Below, piece after piece: positions 36,746 through 45,713 of a DNA stretch of 64,000 bases (positions are counted from its first letter, which is position 1; each line of letters begins with the position of its first letter). The notes beneath the pieces are model-generated. The model was given only the letters and a program-made list of their open reading frames with translations, did no database searches and was not told the origin of the DNA. The stretch covers positions 134,348 to 198,347 of the forward strand of contig NZ_RJMV01000003.1 of NCBI RefSeq assembly GCF_003943735.1, written 5' to 3'. The DNA comes from Streptococcus sanguinis. Lineage in GTDB: Bacteria; Bacillota; Bacilli; Lactobacillales; Streptococcaceae. Both the position numbers and the translations under genes were made by a program.

Positions 36746-36770
36746 TGTCTAACTTTTTGGGGTCAGTACA
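36746..36770 (-). repeat. IS right terminal inverted repeat
   Basis: Read inward on the minus strand it begins TGTACTGACCCC and ends GTTAGACA, pairing with the left end. Confidence 0.85.
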
Positions 36771-36792
36771 CGTTGCTCTTCTTTTTTGACTT

Positions 36793-37608
36793 TTACGAGT
36801 TCAAAATAAACTTCTCAATAGCTGTAGCGACCCCATTTTCTTCACAGCTGTCTGTGACGGCATCGGCAATGCTTTTGACATAGTCTGAAGCATTGCCCAT
36901 GGCTACACCAAGGCCTGCATATTCCAGCATTTCGATATCGTTGTTAGCATCACCGATTGCCATGATTTCCTGAGGATTGACTTCCAATTGTTTAGCCAAT
37001 CGCTCTAGGGCAAAGGCTTTGGTTACACCAGATGGCATGGCCTCGTAAATGACTGGCTGAGAGCGAACGCCGCTGAAACGCTGGCAGATTTCTTGGCCAA
37101 AGTCGGCTTCAAAAGCATCTACCTGCTCTTGGCTGCCTAAAAACATAGCTTGAAACATTCTGTGTTGACCGCTGCAAGCCTCTTCCAGACTAATCTCGGT
37201 TGGAGTGGTGAAAACTAAGCTTGCATCATTTACAACATAGGAACTGGCTTTTTCTCCGACGACGAAATAATGCTCCTCATCAAAGAGAGTCAGCTGGACA
37301 GGGCTATTTTCAGACAGGCTATAGAGATAGCGAATATCCTGACCGCTCAGCTCTTGCCAGTCCACCAGACTCCAGTCGCTGGTCTGGTGAGTGGCGCAGC
37401 CATTGTCCACGATGACATATTCGTTTTCTTGTGCCAGGCCCAGTTTGTCATAATAAGGCTTGACGCCAACCAAGGGACGGCCTGTGCAGAGAACCAATTT
37501 GACTCCTTTTTCAATAGCTCGGTGCAGAGCATCAATGTGAGCCTGGGGAATTTCTTTTTTGCTGTTGAGCAAGGTGCCGTCCATATCAAGTGCAAGAATT
37601 TTTATCAT
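36793..37608 (-). CDS. Cof-type HAD-IIB family phosphatase
   Basis: This 271-residue HAD phosphatase has motif I LALDMDGTLLNS (nucleophile Asp8), motif II LCTGRP, the C2B cap, a lysine at VTKAFALERL and motif IV AIGDANNDIEML. Substrates in the family include sugar phosphates, FMN and PLP; none can be chosen here. The gene runs toward the IS right end, and its expected terminator appears split by that insertion. Confidence 0.92.
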   Translation of the reverse strand: MIKILALDMDGTLLNSKKEIPQAHIDALHRAIEKGVKLVLCTGRPLVGVKPYYDKLGLAQENEYVIVDNGCATHQTSDWSLVDWQELSGQDIRYLYSLSENSPVQLTLFDEEHYFVVGEKASSYVVNDASLVFTTPTEISLEEACSGQHRMFQAMFLGSQEQVDAFEADFGQEICQRFSGVRSQPVIYEAMPSGVTKAFALERLAKQLEVNPQEIMAIGDANNDIEMLEYAGLGVAMGNASDYVKSIADAVTDSCEENGVATAIEKFILNS

Positions 37609-37730
37609 AAAGTGTCTCCAAAATTATTCTCTGACTAGTATAGCATAATTTATAGAGAAAGTCCGAGTCTATAGGAAAAATAACTGGTCTTGTGTTATAA
37701 TAAATAGAATACCCTAAAAGGATGAGAAAA

Positions 37731-39554
37731 ATGAATTTAGAAGATTTGAAAAAACGTCAGGAGAAGATCCGCAATTTCTCCATCATTGCCCATATCGACC
37801 ACGGGAAATCAACCTTGGCTGACCGGATTTTGGAGGCAACTGAAACGGTTTCCAGCCGGGAAATGCAGGCCCAACTCTTAGACAGCATGGACTTGGAGCG
37901 GGAGCGTGGTATCACCATTAAGCTCAATGCTATCGAGCTCAATTATACTGCCAAGGACGGCGAAACCTATATCTTCCACTTAATTGACACGCCGGGACAC
38001 GTGGACTTTACCTATGAAGTATCTCGGTCATTAGCGGCCTGTGAAGGGGCTATTTTGGTCGTGGATGCGGCTCAGGGGATTGAAGCTCAGACCTTGGCAA
38101 ATGTCTATCTAGCGCTGGACAATGACTTGGAAATTCTGCCAGTTATCAATAAGATTGACCTGCCAGCTGCGGATCCAGAGCGGGTGCGGGCAGAGATTGA
38201 AGATGTGATTGGGTTGGATGCTAGCGAAGCCGTATTGGCTTCTGCCAAGGCTGGTATCGGAATTGAGGAAATTTTAGAGCAGATTGTGGAGAAAGTTCCG
38301 GCTCCGACTGGAAATGTAGAAGCACCGCTCAAGGCCTTAATCTTTGACTCGGTCTATGATGCTTATCGTGGGGTAATCCTGCAAGTGCGGGTGATGGACG
38401 GTGTGGTCAAGCCGGGAGATACCATTCAGCTCATGAGCAATGGCAAGACCTTTGATGTAACAGAGGTTGGCATCTTTACGCCCAAGGCTATTGGACGTGA
38501 TTTCTTAGCAACAGGGGATGTTGGCTATATCGCAGCTTCTATCAAGACGGTACAGGATACTCGGGTCGGGGATACAGTGACCTTGGCGGACAATCCAGCT
38601 GCAGAGCCACTAGCTGGCTACAAGCAGATGAACCCGATGGTCTTCGCCGGTCTCTATCCGATTGAGTCCAATAAATACAATGACCTGCGTGAGGCGCTTG
38701 AAAAGCTCCAGCTAAACGATGCCAGTCTGCAGTTTGAGCCGGAAACATCTCAGGCATTGGGATTTGGATTCCGCTGTGGTTTCTTAGGCTTGCTGCACAT
38801 GGACGTCATTCAGGAGCGCTTGGAGCGTGAATTTAATATTGATCTGATTATGACGGCGCCATCCGTTATCTATAAGGTCAATATGACGGATGGTGCTTCC
38901 CTTGATGTGTCCAATCCGAGCGAGTTTCCGGATCCGACCAAGATTGATTCCATTGAGGAGCCTTATGTCAAGGCGCAGATTATGGTACCGCAGGAATTTG
39001 TCGGAGCGGTGATGGAGTTGGCTCAGCGTAAGCGCGGTGACTTTGTGACCATGGATTACATCGATGATAATCGGGTCAATGTCATCTATCAAATCCCACT
39101 TGCAGAAATCGTCTTTGACTTCTTTGACAAGCTCAAGTCCTCTACTCGTGGCTATGCTAGCTTTGACTATGAAATCTCCGAGTATCGCTCGTCCAAGCTG
39201 GTGAAGATGGATATTCTCCTCAATGGCGATAAGGTTGATGCTCTCAGCTTTATCGTTCACAAGGAATTTGCCTATGAGCGTGGTAAGCTGATTGTAGACA
39301 AGCTCAAGAAAATCATTCCTCGTCAGCAGTTTGAAGTACCCATTCAGGCAGCTATCGGTCAGAAAATCGTGGCTCGGACAGACATCAAGGCTTTGCGCAA
39401 AAATGTCTTGGCCAAGTGTTATGGTGGTGACGTTTCCCGGAAGCGCAAACTCCTAGAAAAACAAAAAGCTGGTAAAAAACGGATGAAAGCCATCGGATCT
39501 GTCGAAGTCCCACAAGAAGCCTTCCTCAGTGTCCTGAGTATGGATGAGGAATAA
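37731..39554 (+). CDS. lepA: Elongation factor 4 (LepA)
   Basis: LepA is a ribosomal GTPase that acts on stalled or mis-translocated ribosomes and aids initiation. The 607-residue protein has G1 AHIDHGKST (about residues 20-28), G3 DTPGHVDF, G4 NKIDLP, EF-G-like domains II, III and V, and the LepA C-terminal domain ([19 protein letters not shown]). AAAAGGA suits the ATG at 37731 better than the ATG at 37722. An extended -10, TGTTATAAT, lies at 37693-37701. Normal length and motifs. Confidence 0.98.
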   Translation: MNLEDLKKRQEKIRNFSIIAHIDHGKSTLADRILEATETVSSREMQAQLLDSMDLERERGITIKLNAIELNYTAKDGETYIFHLIDTPGHVDFTYEVSRSLAACEGAILVVDAAQGIEAQTLANVYLALDNDLEILPVINKIDLPAADPERVRAEIEDVIGLDASEAVLASAKAGIGIEEILEQIVEKVPAPTGNVEAPLKALIFDSVYDAYRGVILQVRVMDGVVKPGDTIQLMSNGKTFDVTEVGIFTPKAIGRDFLATGDVGYIAASIKTVQDTRVGDTVTLADNPAAEPLAGYKQMNPMVFAGLYPIESNKYNDLREALEKLQLNDASLQFEPETSQALGFGFRCGFLGLLHMDVIQERLEREFNIDLIMTAPSVIYKVNMTDGASLDVSNPSEFPDPTKIDSIEEPYVKAQIMVPQEFVGAVMELAQRKRGDFVTMDYIDDNRVNVIYQIPLAEIVFDFFDKLKSSTRGYASFDYEISEYRSSKLVKMDILLNGDKVDALSFIVHKEFAYERGKLIVDKLKKIIPRQQFEVPIQAAIGQKIVARTDIKALRKNVLAKCYGGDVSRKRKLLEKQKAGKKRMKAIGSVEVPQEAFLSVLSMDEE

Positions 39555-39572
39555 AGTCCGGTGGACTTTATT
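39550..39572 (+). terminator. Hairpin overlapping lepA stop codon
   Basis: AATAAAGTCC pairs with GGACTTTATT around GGT, with no T run after it. It may be a weak terminator or stabilise the 3' end. Confidence 0.45.
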
Positions 39573-39644
39573 CGCCTAAACCCTGATTATAAAAGCTAAG
39601 AAAATTTCAGTTGATGTTACTCATCCAAGCTAGGAAATAGAAGT

Positions 39645-40151
39645 GTGAATCAAATCTTGGATAAACCGATTATTTTGATAATAGCCATATGTTTCTTTAT
39701 TGGCCTTACAAATTTAGTTTTATACCTATTCTATCGACGGGAGATGAATATTCAGAAAAAATGTACTTCTAAAATTGAAGGCATAGTGGTTGATTATGAT
39801 AGCTGTAATGAAATGGCTATCCCTTTGCCTATTGTAGAATATCTCGTGAATGGGGAAACATACAGAAAAAAATTTGAATATGCTTATTATATAGAAACAT
39901 CTAGGAAGAAAGAGCAAAAAGATGTCTTTGATAGGAAATATATTCTTAGCGCTGGAAAGAATTTACAGTTAAGAGAAATATTCCCAAAAGGCTCGGCCAT
40001 GACGGTTTATTATAATCCTGAAAAGCCTGAAAAAGCCTTTGTAGAACGTTATGCAGGCCTTGATAGAATCTTTAGGTTGCTAATAATAATCTTTTCCATT
40101 ATTGGTTTTGTTTTAATTGCGGTAATTCTAGAAATTTCCTATTTGAGTTGA
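39645..40151 (+). CDS. DUF3592-like membrane protein
   Basis: This 168-residue protein has an N-terminal membrane helix (about residues 9-30) and a C-terminal one (about 142-164). Between them is a beta-rich extracytoplasmic domain with VEYLVNGETYRKKFEY and TVYYNPEKPEKAFVE, the latter a DUF3592 hallmark (YNPxxPxxA). The GTG start at 39645 has AGGAAAT upstream. The function is unknown; it stands alone between lepA and the pnuC locus. Confidence 0.75.
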   Translation: MNQILDKPIILIIAICFFIGLTNLVLYLFYRREMNIQKKCTSKIEGIVVDYDSCNEMAIPLPIVEYLVNGETYRKKFEYAYYIETSRKKEQKDVFDRKYILSAGKNLQLREIFPKGSAMTVYYNPEKPEKAFVERYAGLDRIFRLLIIIFSIIGFVLIAVILEISYLS

Positions 40152-40392
40152 TACTTATTTGAGACTAGTTTGCTCATTATTCTGCATTTTCAGCTATGAG
40201 ATGTCCTAGTCTCAAAAATAACTTCTAACCTTCCTAATGGTCTTGATCGATTTATCTCTTGTTACTTATAGTCTAATGAAAATTATAGCAATCATAAATC
40301 GTCAAATTTAATGATGCATTTAATTATGTTTCACAAAAAGATAGTAATAAATCAGAGAAAATGTTCGACAAATACCAAATCCAAGTAAAAAG

Positions 40393-40418
40393 ACTTACAA
40401 AAATTTGTAGGTTTTTTC
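40393..40418 (+). terminator. Rho-independent terminator upstream of pnuC
   Basis: ACTTACAAA and TTTGTAGGT pair around two A, followed by a T run. The 240 bases between the DUF3592 gene and this hairpin contain no recognised feature. Confidence 0.8.
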
Positions 40419-40457
40419 TTGAAATCCGAACATTAGGAAATCTTTTTTAGATTTTAC

Positions 40458-40485
40458 TTGACATTTTCTGAAATAGGAATATGAT
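40458..40485 (+). promoter_or_regulatory. pnuC promoter
   Basis: TTGACA (40458-40463) and TATGAT (40480-40485) are separated by 16 bp. The predicted transcript begins near 40491, at the 5' edge of the leader RNA. Confidence 0.78.
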
Positions 40486-40490
40486 AAAAT

Positions 40491-40590
40491 GTGAATACTG
40501 TATAAGACAGACCTTATGCGTGTTCGAAAATAATAGAGCGTTGCATCCGTAAGTCAATTTGACACGGCTCTTAAAAAACAAAAGGAGAAA
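40491..40590 (+). ncRNA. NAD+-II riboswitch candidate (pnuC leader RNA)
   Basis: The 100-base leader between the promoter and pnuC fits the pnuC motif of streptococci, later identified as the NAD+-II riboswitch. CGTGT (40519-40523) pairs with ACACG (40562-40566) and AGAGC (40535-40539) with GCTCT (40567-40571). A 5' hairpin ATAAG/CTTAT (40502-40517) is flanked by CTGT/ACAG, a pseudoknot-like set, and GTCAA/TTGAC adds a small stem. The paired 3' strand lies just before AAAGGAG, consistent with control of translation by ligand. Class assignment relies on genetic context and recalled structure. Confidence 0.75.
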
Positions 40591-40592
40591 GA

Positions 40593-41384
40593 ATGAATAC
40601 TTATATCCAAAAGAAAATCGCAAACATGAAGCTGACGCTTTCTGAAATGTCTGGTGGCTACAAACGAATGGTGACTAGCATGAAGAAGCTCGGCTTTTCT
40701 GGTACCTTGAAACTTATCTGGGACGATTTGTTTGCTCATCGCAGTCTAGGTCAATGGGTTTATCTCTTGATTCTAGGGAGTTTTCCGCTCTGGCTGGAGC
40801 TGATATATGAACATCGCATCGTGGATTGGACGGGGATGATTTGCAGTCTAACCGGGATTATCTGTGTGATCTTCGTTTCAGAAGGGAGGGCTAGCAATTA
40901 TCTCTTTGGTTTGATCAATTCTGTGATTTACTTGATTTTGGCTTTGCAGAAAGGCTTCTATGGCGAGGTCCTGACGACTCTTTACTTTACCATCATGCAG
41001 CCAATTGGGCTCTTGGTGTGGATTTACCAAGGTCAGTTCAAAAAAGAAAAGCAAGACTTTGTTGCTCGTAAGCTAGATGCCAAAGGATGGACAAAGTATC
41101 TATCGCTTAGTGTGCTTTGGTGGTTGGTTTTTGGCTTGATTTATCAGTCTGTGGGGGCTAATCGTCCTTATCGTGATTCAATCACAGATGCGACAAATGG
41201 TGTAGGGCAAATCTTGATGACGGCTGTTTATCGCGAACAGTGGATTTTCTGGGCTGCGACCAATATTTTTTCTATCTACCTTTGGTGGGGTGAAAGTCTT
41301 CAGATTCAAGGGAAATATTTGATCTATTTAATCAACAGCTTGGTCGGATGGTACCAGTGGAATAAGGCTGCTAAAAAAGCATAG
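40593..41384 (+). CDS. pnuC: Nicotinamide riboside transporter PnuC
   Basis: This 263-residue membrane protein with about seven helices belongs to the PnuC family, which imports nicotinamide riboside by facilitated diffusion coupled to intracellular phosphorylation. Characteristic stretches are WTGMICSLTGIICVIFVSEG, NYLFGLINSVIYLILALQKG, FYGEVLTTLYFTIMQPIGL and WGESLQIQGKYLIYLINS. AAAGGAGAAAG precedes the ATG, and the leader is a probable NAD+ riboswitch. A nicotinamide riboside kinase is not in the window. Complements the niacin route through NiaX. Confidence 0.94.
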   Translation: MNTYIQKKIANMKLTLSEMSGGYKRMVTSMKKLGFSGTLKLIWDDLFAHRSLGQWVYLLILGSFPLWLELIYEHRIVDWTGMICSLTGIICVIFVSEGRASNYLFGLINSVIYLILALQKGFYGEVLTTLYFTIMQPIGLLVWIYQGQFKKEKQDFVARKLDAKGWTKYLSLSVLWWLVFGLIYQSVGANRPYRDSITDATNGVGQILMTAVYREQWIFWAATNIFSIYLWWGESLQIQGKYLIYLINSLVGWYQWNKAAKKA

Positions 41385-41495
41385 TCCTACAAACGGAAAA
41401 AGAAATCGGATGCGACAATGTCTCTCTTTCCTTTCGTCCCCAAAATATGGTAAACTAGTATTAGTAAAATTTATTAGATTTAGGAAGGAATGACC

Positions 41496-42134
41496 ATGAA
41501 AAAGAAGTACTTTCTGCTCTCCCTGACTATCTTAGCCGGTCTCTCTCTGTCCTCTTGTAGCCTTATCAGGAGCTATAGCAGTCGGAAACCATCTGATTCT
41601 TCTAGTCGGGTTTCCCTGAGAGATGACAGTGATACAAGTAGTAGCAGTCGTAAAGAAAAAGATTCGTCAAAGACTACTGGTACGCAGCGGGTCGGCTCTG
41701 ATGATTATGGCTATATTAGTATTCCTGATAATTGGATTAAGTTTACAGATGTAGATGGTGGCGACAGCGTCCAGTATACGGATGGAAGTGGCTATAATAT
41801 TGTCACGATGAACACTTATACGAAAGAAAAAGCCAATATCGGAGAAGGTGAAGAATTCAACGCCGAAACCATTGCCCAACGCATTGCTTATCACTGGAAG
41901 GATAATAAGGAAGTCGATGATTTTTGGGGAGCAAAGAGTACCGTAGCTGGAAATGAAGCCTTTCAGATTAATGTTGTTTTAAAATCCACTCAAAACCTAA
42001 CGGTTTGGGTCTTCAAACAAGGCGATAAGGTCTATATGATGTCCTTTGAGGGCGATGAAGATACTCTGTATGAGTTTATCCCCTATATCGAAGAAACATG
42101 GAGCGTCAGCAAGGACGGTGGAAAAAGCATTTAG
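41496..42134 (+). CDS. Hypothetical lipoprotein with Ser-rich linker
   Basis: This 212-residue protein has a lipoprotein signal ending in LSSC (Cys about residue 21), then a Ser/Arg/Asp-rich linker (residues 25-65), then a globular part (GYISIPDNWIKF, FWGAKSTVAGNEAFQINVVL, EFIPYIEETW). The globular part recalls small PsbP-like or DUF-type lipoprotein domains, but no family is named with confidence. The ATG at 41496 is preferred to 41490 because AGGAAGGA lies at the right distance. Single gene, closed by a terminator. Confidence 0.75.
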   Translation: MKKKYFLLSLTILAGLSLSSCSLIRSYSSRKPSDSSSRVSLRDDSDTSSSSRKEKDSSKTTGTQRVGSDDYGYISIPDNWIKFTDVDGGDSVQYTDGSGYNIVTMNTYTKEKANIGEGEEFNAETIAQRIAYHWKDNKEVDDFWGAKSTVAGNEAFQINVVLKSTQNLTVWVFKQGDKVYMMSFEGDEDTLYEFIPYIEETWSVSKDGGKSI

Positions 42135-42174
42135 CGACCGCATTTGATGATAACTCTCTAAGTTAATAAAAAGC

Positions 42175-42204
42175 AAATCTGGGACTTGTTCTCAGATTTT
42201 TTTG
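42175..42204 (+). terminator. Rho-independent terminator
   Basis: AAATCTG and CAGATTT pair, extended through GGGA/TTCT mispairs, and are followed by seven T. Confidence 0.85.
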
Positions 42205-42301
42205 TGAGGTGGAATATATCATATTTTTGGGTTTTGATGACATTTAAGAGCGCTCATTTTATGATATAATTAAAACAATTTGAATACAGAAAGAAAAATA
42301 T

Positions 42302-42796
42302 ATGACTCAAGAAATCGACCTTGAAAAGTACCATCAGCTAGCCCTGCAAAAACAGAAAGAGCACCGAAAATTTTTAGCCGGTCTCAAGAAAAAGCCACCA
42401 AAAAACCTCGATAAGATTGCCCAGCAAATACATGATGAGGTCTTTGAAGAGATTGACTGTACAGCCTGCGCCAATTGCTGTAAGACTCTGGGGCCAGACT
42501 TTAAGGAAGCCGATATTGTCCGCATTGCCAAGTATTTCAAGATGAAGTTGCCAGCTTTTGAAGAGGAGTTTCTGCAGGTGGACGAAGACGGTGACAAGGT
42601 TTTCAAGGCTATGCCTTGTCCTTTTTTAGGTGGAGACAATCTCTGCTCGATCTACGATGTCCGGCCAAAGGCTTGCAGAGAATTTCCCCATACAGACCGC
42701 AAGAAGATTCATCAGATTAATCATCTGACAATCAAAAATACCCTGACTTGCCCAGCGGCTTATCTTTTTGTGGAGAAGCTGCGGGATAGGTTGTAG
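42302..42796 (+). CDS. YkgJ family cysteine cluster protein
   Basis: This 164-residue cytoplasmic protein carries the UPF0153/YkgJ cysteine pattern: CTACANCC (about residues 57-64), CPFLGGDNLCSIYDVRPKAC (about 106-125) and a late CPAA. The cluster is thought to bind zinc or an iron-sulfur centre. Function not established. A basic N-terminal segment (GLKKKPPKNLDK) precedes it. It is monocistronic by spacing. Confidence 0.9.
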   Translation: MTQEIDLEKYHQLALQKQKEHRKFLAGLKKKPPKNLDKIAQQIHDEVFEEIDCTACANCCKTLGPDFKEADIVRIAKYFKMKLPAFEEEFLQVDEDGDKVFKAMPCPFLGGDNLCSIYDVRPKACREFPHTDRKKIHQINHLTIKNTLTCPAAYLFVEKLRDRL

Positions 42797-42993
42797 AATC
42801 CCCCTCTAAATCTTGTACAAAAATTCTAGGGCGGAAGTATCTGAGATCTGTTAGACTATAGTTAGAATTGAATACGGCCTAGAAGCTGTGTGAAAAAGAT
42901 AAAATTTTCTTGGAGCAGGAGCCCCTCCGCCAATTTTCCTATTTTCACTTTGCTTTTAACGGCCTTAGTATCTTTTATGAGGTGAAAAAGAAT

Positions 42994-43827
42994 ATGATGC
43001 ATCAATTCAATCGAACCATGGAATATCTGGAAAGTAAGTTGGACGCAGAAGTGGATTTGCAGAAATTTCAGCAGCTATCGGGCTATTCTTATGCTCTTTT
43101 TAGCAGGCTCTTTTCCATCCTAGCAGATATGACTTTAGCAGAATACTTGCGCAATCGCAGGCTGTCAGAAGCTGTGACGGACTTACGGGAAAGCTCTGAG
43201 AAAGTCATTGACATAGCGATGAAATACGGCTATGAGTCTGCGGATGCCTTCAGCTCAGCCTTCAAGAAATTCCATGGTGTTACTCCCTCAGAAGTTCGAA
43301 ATGGAAAACCTTATCGGGTTTTTCCTAGACTTCAATTATCCTTAAAGATTACAGGAGGAAAGAACATGGATATCAAGATTCAAAAGAAACCTGCTTTTAC
43401 TGTGGCTGGCGTCCTATTGGAAGCTATTGACAATAGCCAGTGCCCGTCTGCATGGGAGCAGCTCTATGCCAATCACAGCTTTGAAATCCTGAAAAGTCTG
43501 GGCGGTGGCCAATCCTTTGGCGTCTGCTCGGATGTCAAAGAAGGCGAAATCATCAACTATATGGCCGCTTATGATGTGACGGATAGAGCTAAAGCAGAAG
43601 AACTAGGTCTGTCAATCAAAGAAATCGCAGAAGCTGAATATGCCATCGTACCAGTCAAGGGGGCCATACCAGCCAGTATCCATCATGCTTGGAAATATGT
43701 CTTGGAAGTCTTTTTCCCAGAAACTGGCTATCGCCACTCGGGAGCACCAGATTTTGAAGTTTACTCCGAGGGTGACATGTACTCCCCAGACTATCAAATG
43801 GAACTCTGGATACCAGTGGTTAGATAA
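42994..43827 (+). CDS. AraC family regulator with GyrI-like effector domain
   Basis: This 277-residue regulator has an N-terminal AraC/XylS helix-turn-helix pair (LQKFQQLSGYSYALFSRLFS and VIDIAMKYGYESADAFSSAF with FHGVTPSE) and a C-terminal GyrI-like/Rob-type small-molecule domain (KPAFTVAGV ... YAIVPVKGAIPASIHHAWKY ... MELWIPVV). This order is typical of regulators that sense hydrophobic compounds and drive efflux or resistance genes; no such target is adjacent. The ATG at 42994 has a GAGGTG site; the longer frame to 42910 begins with TTG. A 46-bp copy of its 3' end lies 1.1 kb downstream. Confidence 0.9.
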   Translation: MMHQFNRTMEYLESKLDAEVDLQKFQQLSGYSYALFSRLFSILADMTLAEYLRNRRLSEAVTDLRESSEKVIDIAMKYGYESADAFSSAFKKFHGVTPSEVRNGKPYRVFPRLQLSLKITGGKNMDIKIQKKPAFTVAGVLLEAIDNSQCPSAWEQLYANHSFEILKSLGGGQSFGVCSDVKEGEIINYMAAYDVTDRAKAEELGLSIKEIAEAEYAIVPVKGAIPASIHHAWKYVLEVFFPETGYRHSGAPDFEVYSEGDMYSPDYQMELWIPVVR

Positions 43828-43880
43828 AATGCTGATTTCAAGTTGTTTTTTAGCTGTCGATTACAGAGGAGGGTGATGCT

Positions 43881-44807
43881 ATGCAGATGTATTTTGGGGA
43901 CGTTTCTCTTTGTTATACATATTCACTTGCGATGGCGTTGCATTCGTATGGTTATGATGTTCGCCCTGAGTTTTTGGAAGCTATTATGGTGATGGGAAAT
44001 GGTGCTAGTATTATAAAGGAAGATGAAAAACACCCCTTAGTCTTCTTTGATAATGGGATGCCAGATAGTTCTATCAGCCATTCTTTAAACATTCTGGGCT
44101 TTACATATGATGAATACTATATAAAGGATTCAAATGCGGTGGATCTTCTCTCTATCAGAGAAATGCTAAGCAAGTTCTTGCTCAGCGGACCAGTTGTTCT
44201 TGGCCCTTTGGACATGGGTTATCTCACTTATAATCCCAATCATATCCATTTGTATGGGGTGGACCATTTTGTTTCAGTTTATGATCTAGATGATGAGTTT
44301 ATCTATTTCCATGATCCAGCAGGCTTTGCTTGTATGAAAATGAGTTTCTCAGAATTTTTTAAAGCCTGGGAAGCTAAAAATATCGACTATAAAAGAGGTT
44401 CTTTCTCCATGTGGGGAAACTTCAAAAAAATCAAATCTCCTACTTCCAAGGAGATTTATCAAAAAACATCTGTGCTAATGAAGCAGCGATATGAGCACGG
44501 CGAGGAGAATGTGATAGCAAGATATGCTAAGTCGGTAGCGGACAATGGCTTGAATGAAGAACAAAAACATCTTCATCAATACTTTAGTTTCAAATTAGCT
44601 TCTATCAGAAATCTATACATGAGCAACTTCTTAAAAGAATACGATGCTGTTAGATCAGAAATAAAAGAAAATTTAGCAAGACTGTTGGGCCAAGCTCATC
44701 TATTTTGTATCAAGGAAGATTATCAGAAACTGTCAGAAGTCTTGTATGATATTGCAGCGCTAGATAGTAAATTTAGAGATTTGTGTATTCACTATAAAGA
44801 AGAGTAG
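43881..44807 (+). CDS. BtrH/C39-like cysteine-fold protein
   Basis: This 308-residue protein has an N-terminal papain-like region resembling BtrH N-terminal domains: a cysteine in SLCYTYSLAMAL (about residue 11), a histidine in YGVDHFVSVYDL (about 132) and FHDPAGFACM in the place of the third catalytic residue. BtrH is an acyltransferase acting on carrier-bound acyl chains in butirosin synthesis; C39 relatives cleave leader peptides. The C-terminal 120 residues are helical. No carrier, peptide or ABC gene is adjacent. GGAGGGTGATGCT precedes the ATG. It is flanked by direct copies of the regulator's 3' end, a sign of insertion. Confidence 0.6.
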   Translation: MQMYFGDVSLCYTYSLAMALHSYGYDVRPEFLEAIMVMGNGASIIKEDEKHPLVFFDNGMPDSSISHSLNILGFTYDEYYIKDSNAVDLLSIREMLSKFLLSGPVVLGPLDMGYLTYNPNHIHLYGVDHFVSVYDLDDEFIYFHDPAGFACMKMSFSEFFKAWEAKNIDYKRGSFSMWGNFKKIKSPTSKEIYQKTSVLMKQRYEHGEENVIARYAKSVADNGLNEEQKHLHQYFSFKLASIRNLYMSNFLKEYDAVRSEIKENLARLLGQAHLFCIKEDYQKLSEVLYDIAALDSKFRDLCIHYKEE

Positions 44808-44880
44808 AAGAAGTGAGAAAAACGAAGATGCTGTTTGGGAAATAAAAGAATGTAATGCAGCAGGATTGAAACCAGGGGTG

Positions 44881-44926
44881 CCAGACTATCAAATGGAACT
44901 CTGGATACCTGTGGTGAAATAAAATG
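44881..44926 (+). repeat. Duplicate of the 3' end of the AraC/GyrI gene
   Basis: CCAGACTATCAAATGGAACT and the following 26 bases repeat 43786-43831 with three mismatches, including a frame equivalent to MELWIPVVK and its stop. It is the scar of a second, lost copy of the regulator gene or of the insertion of the intervening gene. Confidence 0.9.
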
Positions 44927-44931
44927 AGAAT

Positions 44932-44963
44932 CAGCCGTTTATTTTTGAGCGGCTGGTTTTTTA
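44932..44963 (+). terminator. Rho-independent terminator
   Basis: CAGCCG (44932-44937) and CGGCTG (44950-44955) pair and are followed by GTTTTTT. Confidence 0.85.
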
Positions 44964-45012
44964 TGCATTGTGGTATAATGAAGCTACTACAGTTGCAGAA
45001 AGGATTTCTACC

Positions 45013-45702
45013 TTGTCATACAAATTTCTACTTTTCGACCTTGACCATACGTTGCTGGATTTTGATACTGCTGAGGATTTTGCTCTGACTGCTTTTTTGC
45101 AAGAGCAAGGTATAACAGATATTCAGACCTACAAAGACTATTATATTCCCATGAACAAGGGGCTTTGGCGGGAACTGGAGCAGGGGAAAATCACCAAGCC
45201 GGAGCTGGTCAACACTCGCTTTTCTCGTCTTTTTTCCCATTTTGACATTGAGAAGGATGGCGCCGAGTTAGCCTTCCTTTATCAGCAGCATATTGCTCAG
45301 CAAGGACAAACATACGCTGGTGCAAGCGAGCTTTTGGACAGTCTGACCGCAGCTGATTTTGAGATTTATGGAGCTACCAATGGTATCACGGCTATTCAGA
45401 CTGGCCGCATGGCCAATTCCGACATTTCTCCTTATTTTAACCATATTTTCATTTCGGAGAAGATGGGGACTCAGAAGCCCGAAGCTTTGTTTTATGAAAA
45501 AATAGCAGAGCAGATACCAGATTTTGACCTGTCTCAGACTTTGATGATTGGAGACTCCTTGACAGCAGATATTGCTGGCGCTAATAATGCTGGATTGGAC
45601 TCTATCTGGTACAATCCCAAGCAGCTAGAAAATGAAAGTCTTTTTCAACCGACCTATACCGCCTATTCTTATGACGACATTATCAGACTATTGGTTCCAT
45701 AA
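45013..45702 (+). CDS. YjjG family HAD hydrolase (noncanonical nucleotidase-like)
   Basis: This 229-residue HAD phosphatase of subfamily IA has motif I LLFDLDHTLLDF, motif II YGATNG, the lysine in MGTQKPEALF and motif IV MIGDSLTADIAGANNAG. YjjG-type enzymes dephosphorylate nucleoside monophosphates, including noncanonical pyrimidines. A longer frame from 44968 would start inside the TATAAT promoter (44973-44978), so the TTG at 45013 is taken as start, with AGAAAGGAT upstream. Confidence 0.88.
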   Translation: MSYKFLLFDLDHTLLDFDTAEDFALTAFLQEQGITDIQTYKDYYIPMNKGLWRELEQGKITKPELVNTRFSRLFSHFDIEKDGAELAFLYQQHIAQQGQTYAGASELLDSLTAADFEIYGATNGITAIQTGRMANSDISPYFNHIFISEKMGTQKPEALFYEKIAEQIPDFDLSQTLMIGDSLTADIAGANNAGLDSIWYNPKQLENESLFQPTYTAYSYDDIIRLLVP

Positions 45703-45713
45703 GGAGACTGCAA

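Larger units (their letters stand above)
35334..36770 (+). mobile_element. IS3-family insertion sequence (IS150-like), 1437 bp, intact
   Basis: Imperfect terminal inverted repeats of about 25 bp bound the element: 35334-35358 and 36746-36770, both ending with GTTAGACA inside and TG...CA outside. It carries overlapping orfA and orfB in the usual -1 arrangement. No clear target duplication is seen (GTC before, CGT after). Flanking A9GAG (35312-35323) and CTCTTCT6 (36776-36787) look like the two halves of a terminator into which it inserted. Confidence 0.92.

Noticed and set aside
44968..45012. Upstream start for the YjjG-like gene
   Set aside because: It would place TATAAT of the promoter inside the coding sequence; the later TTG fits the HAD N-terminus.
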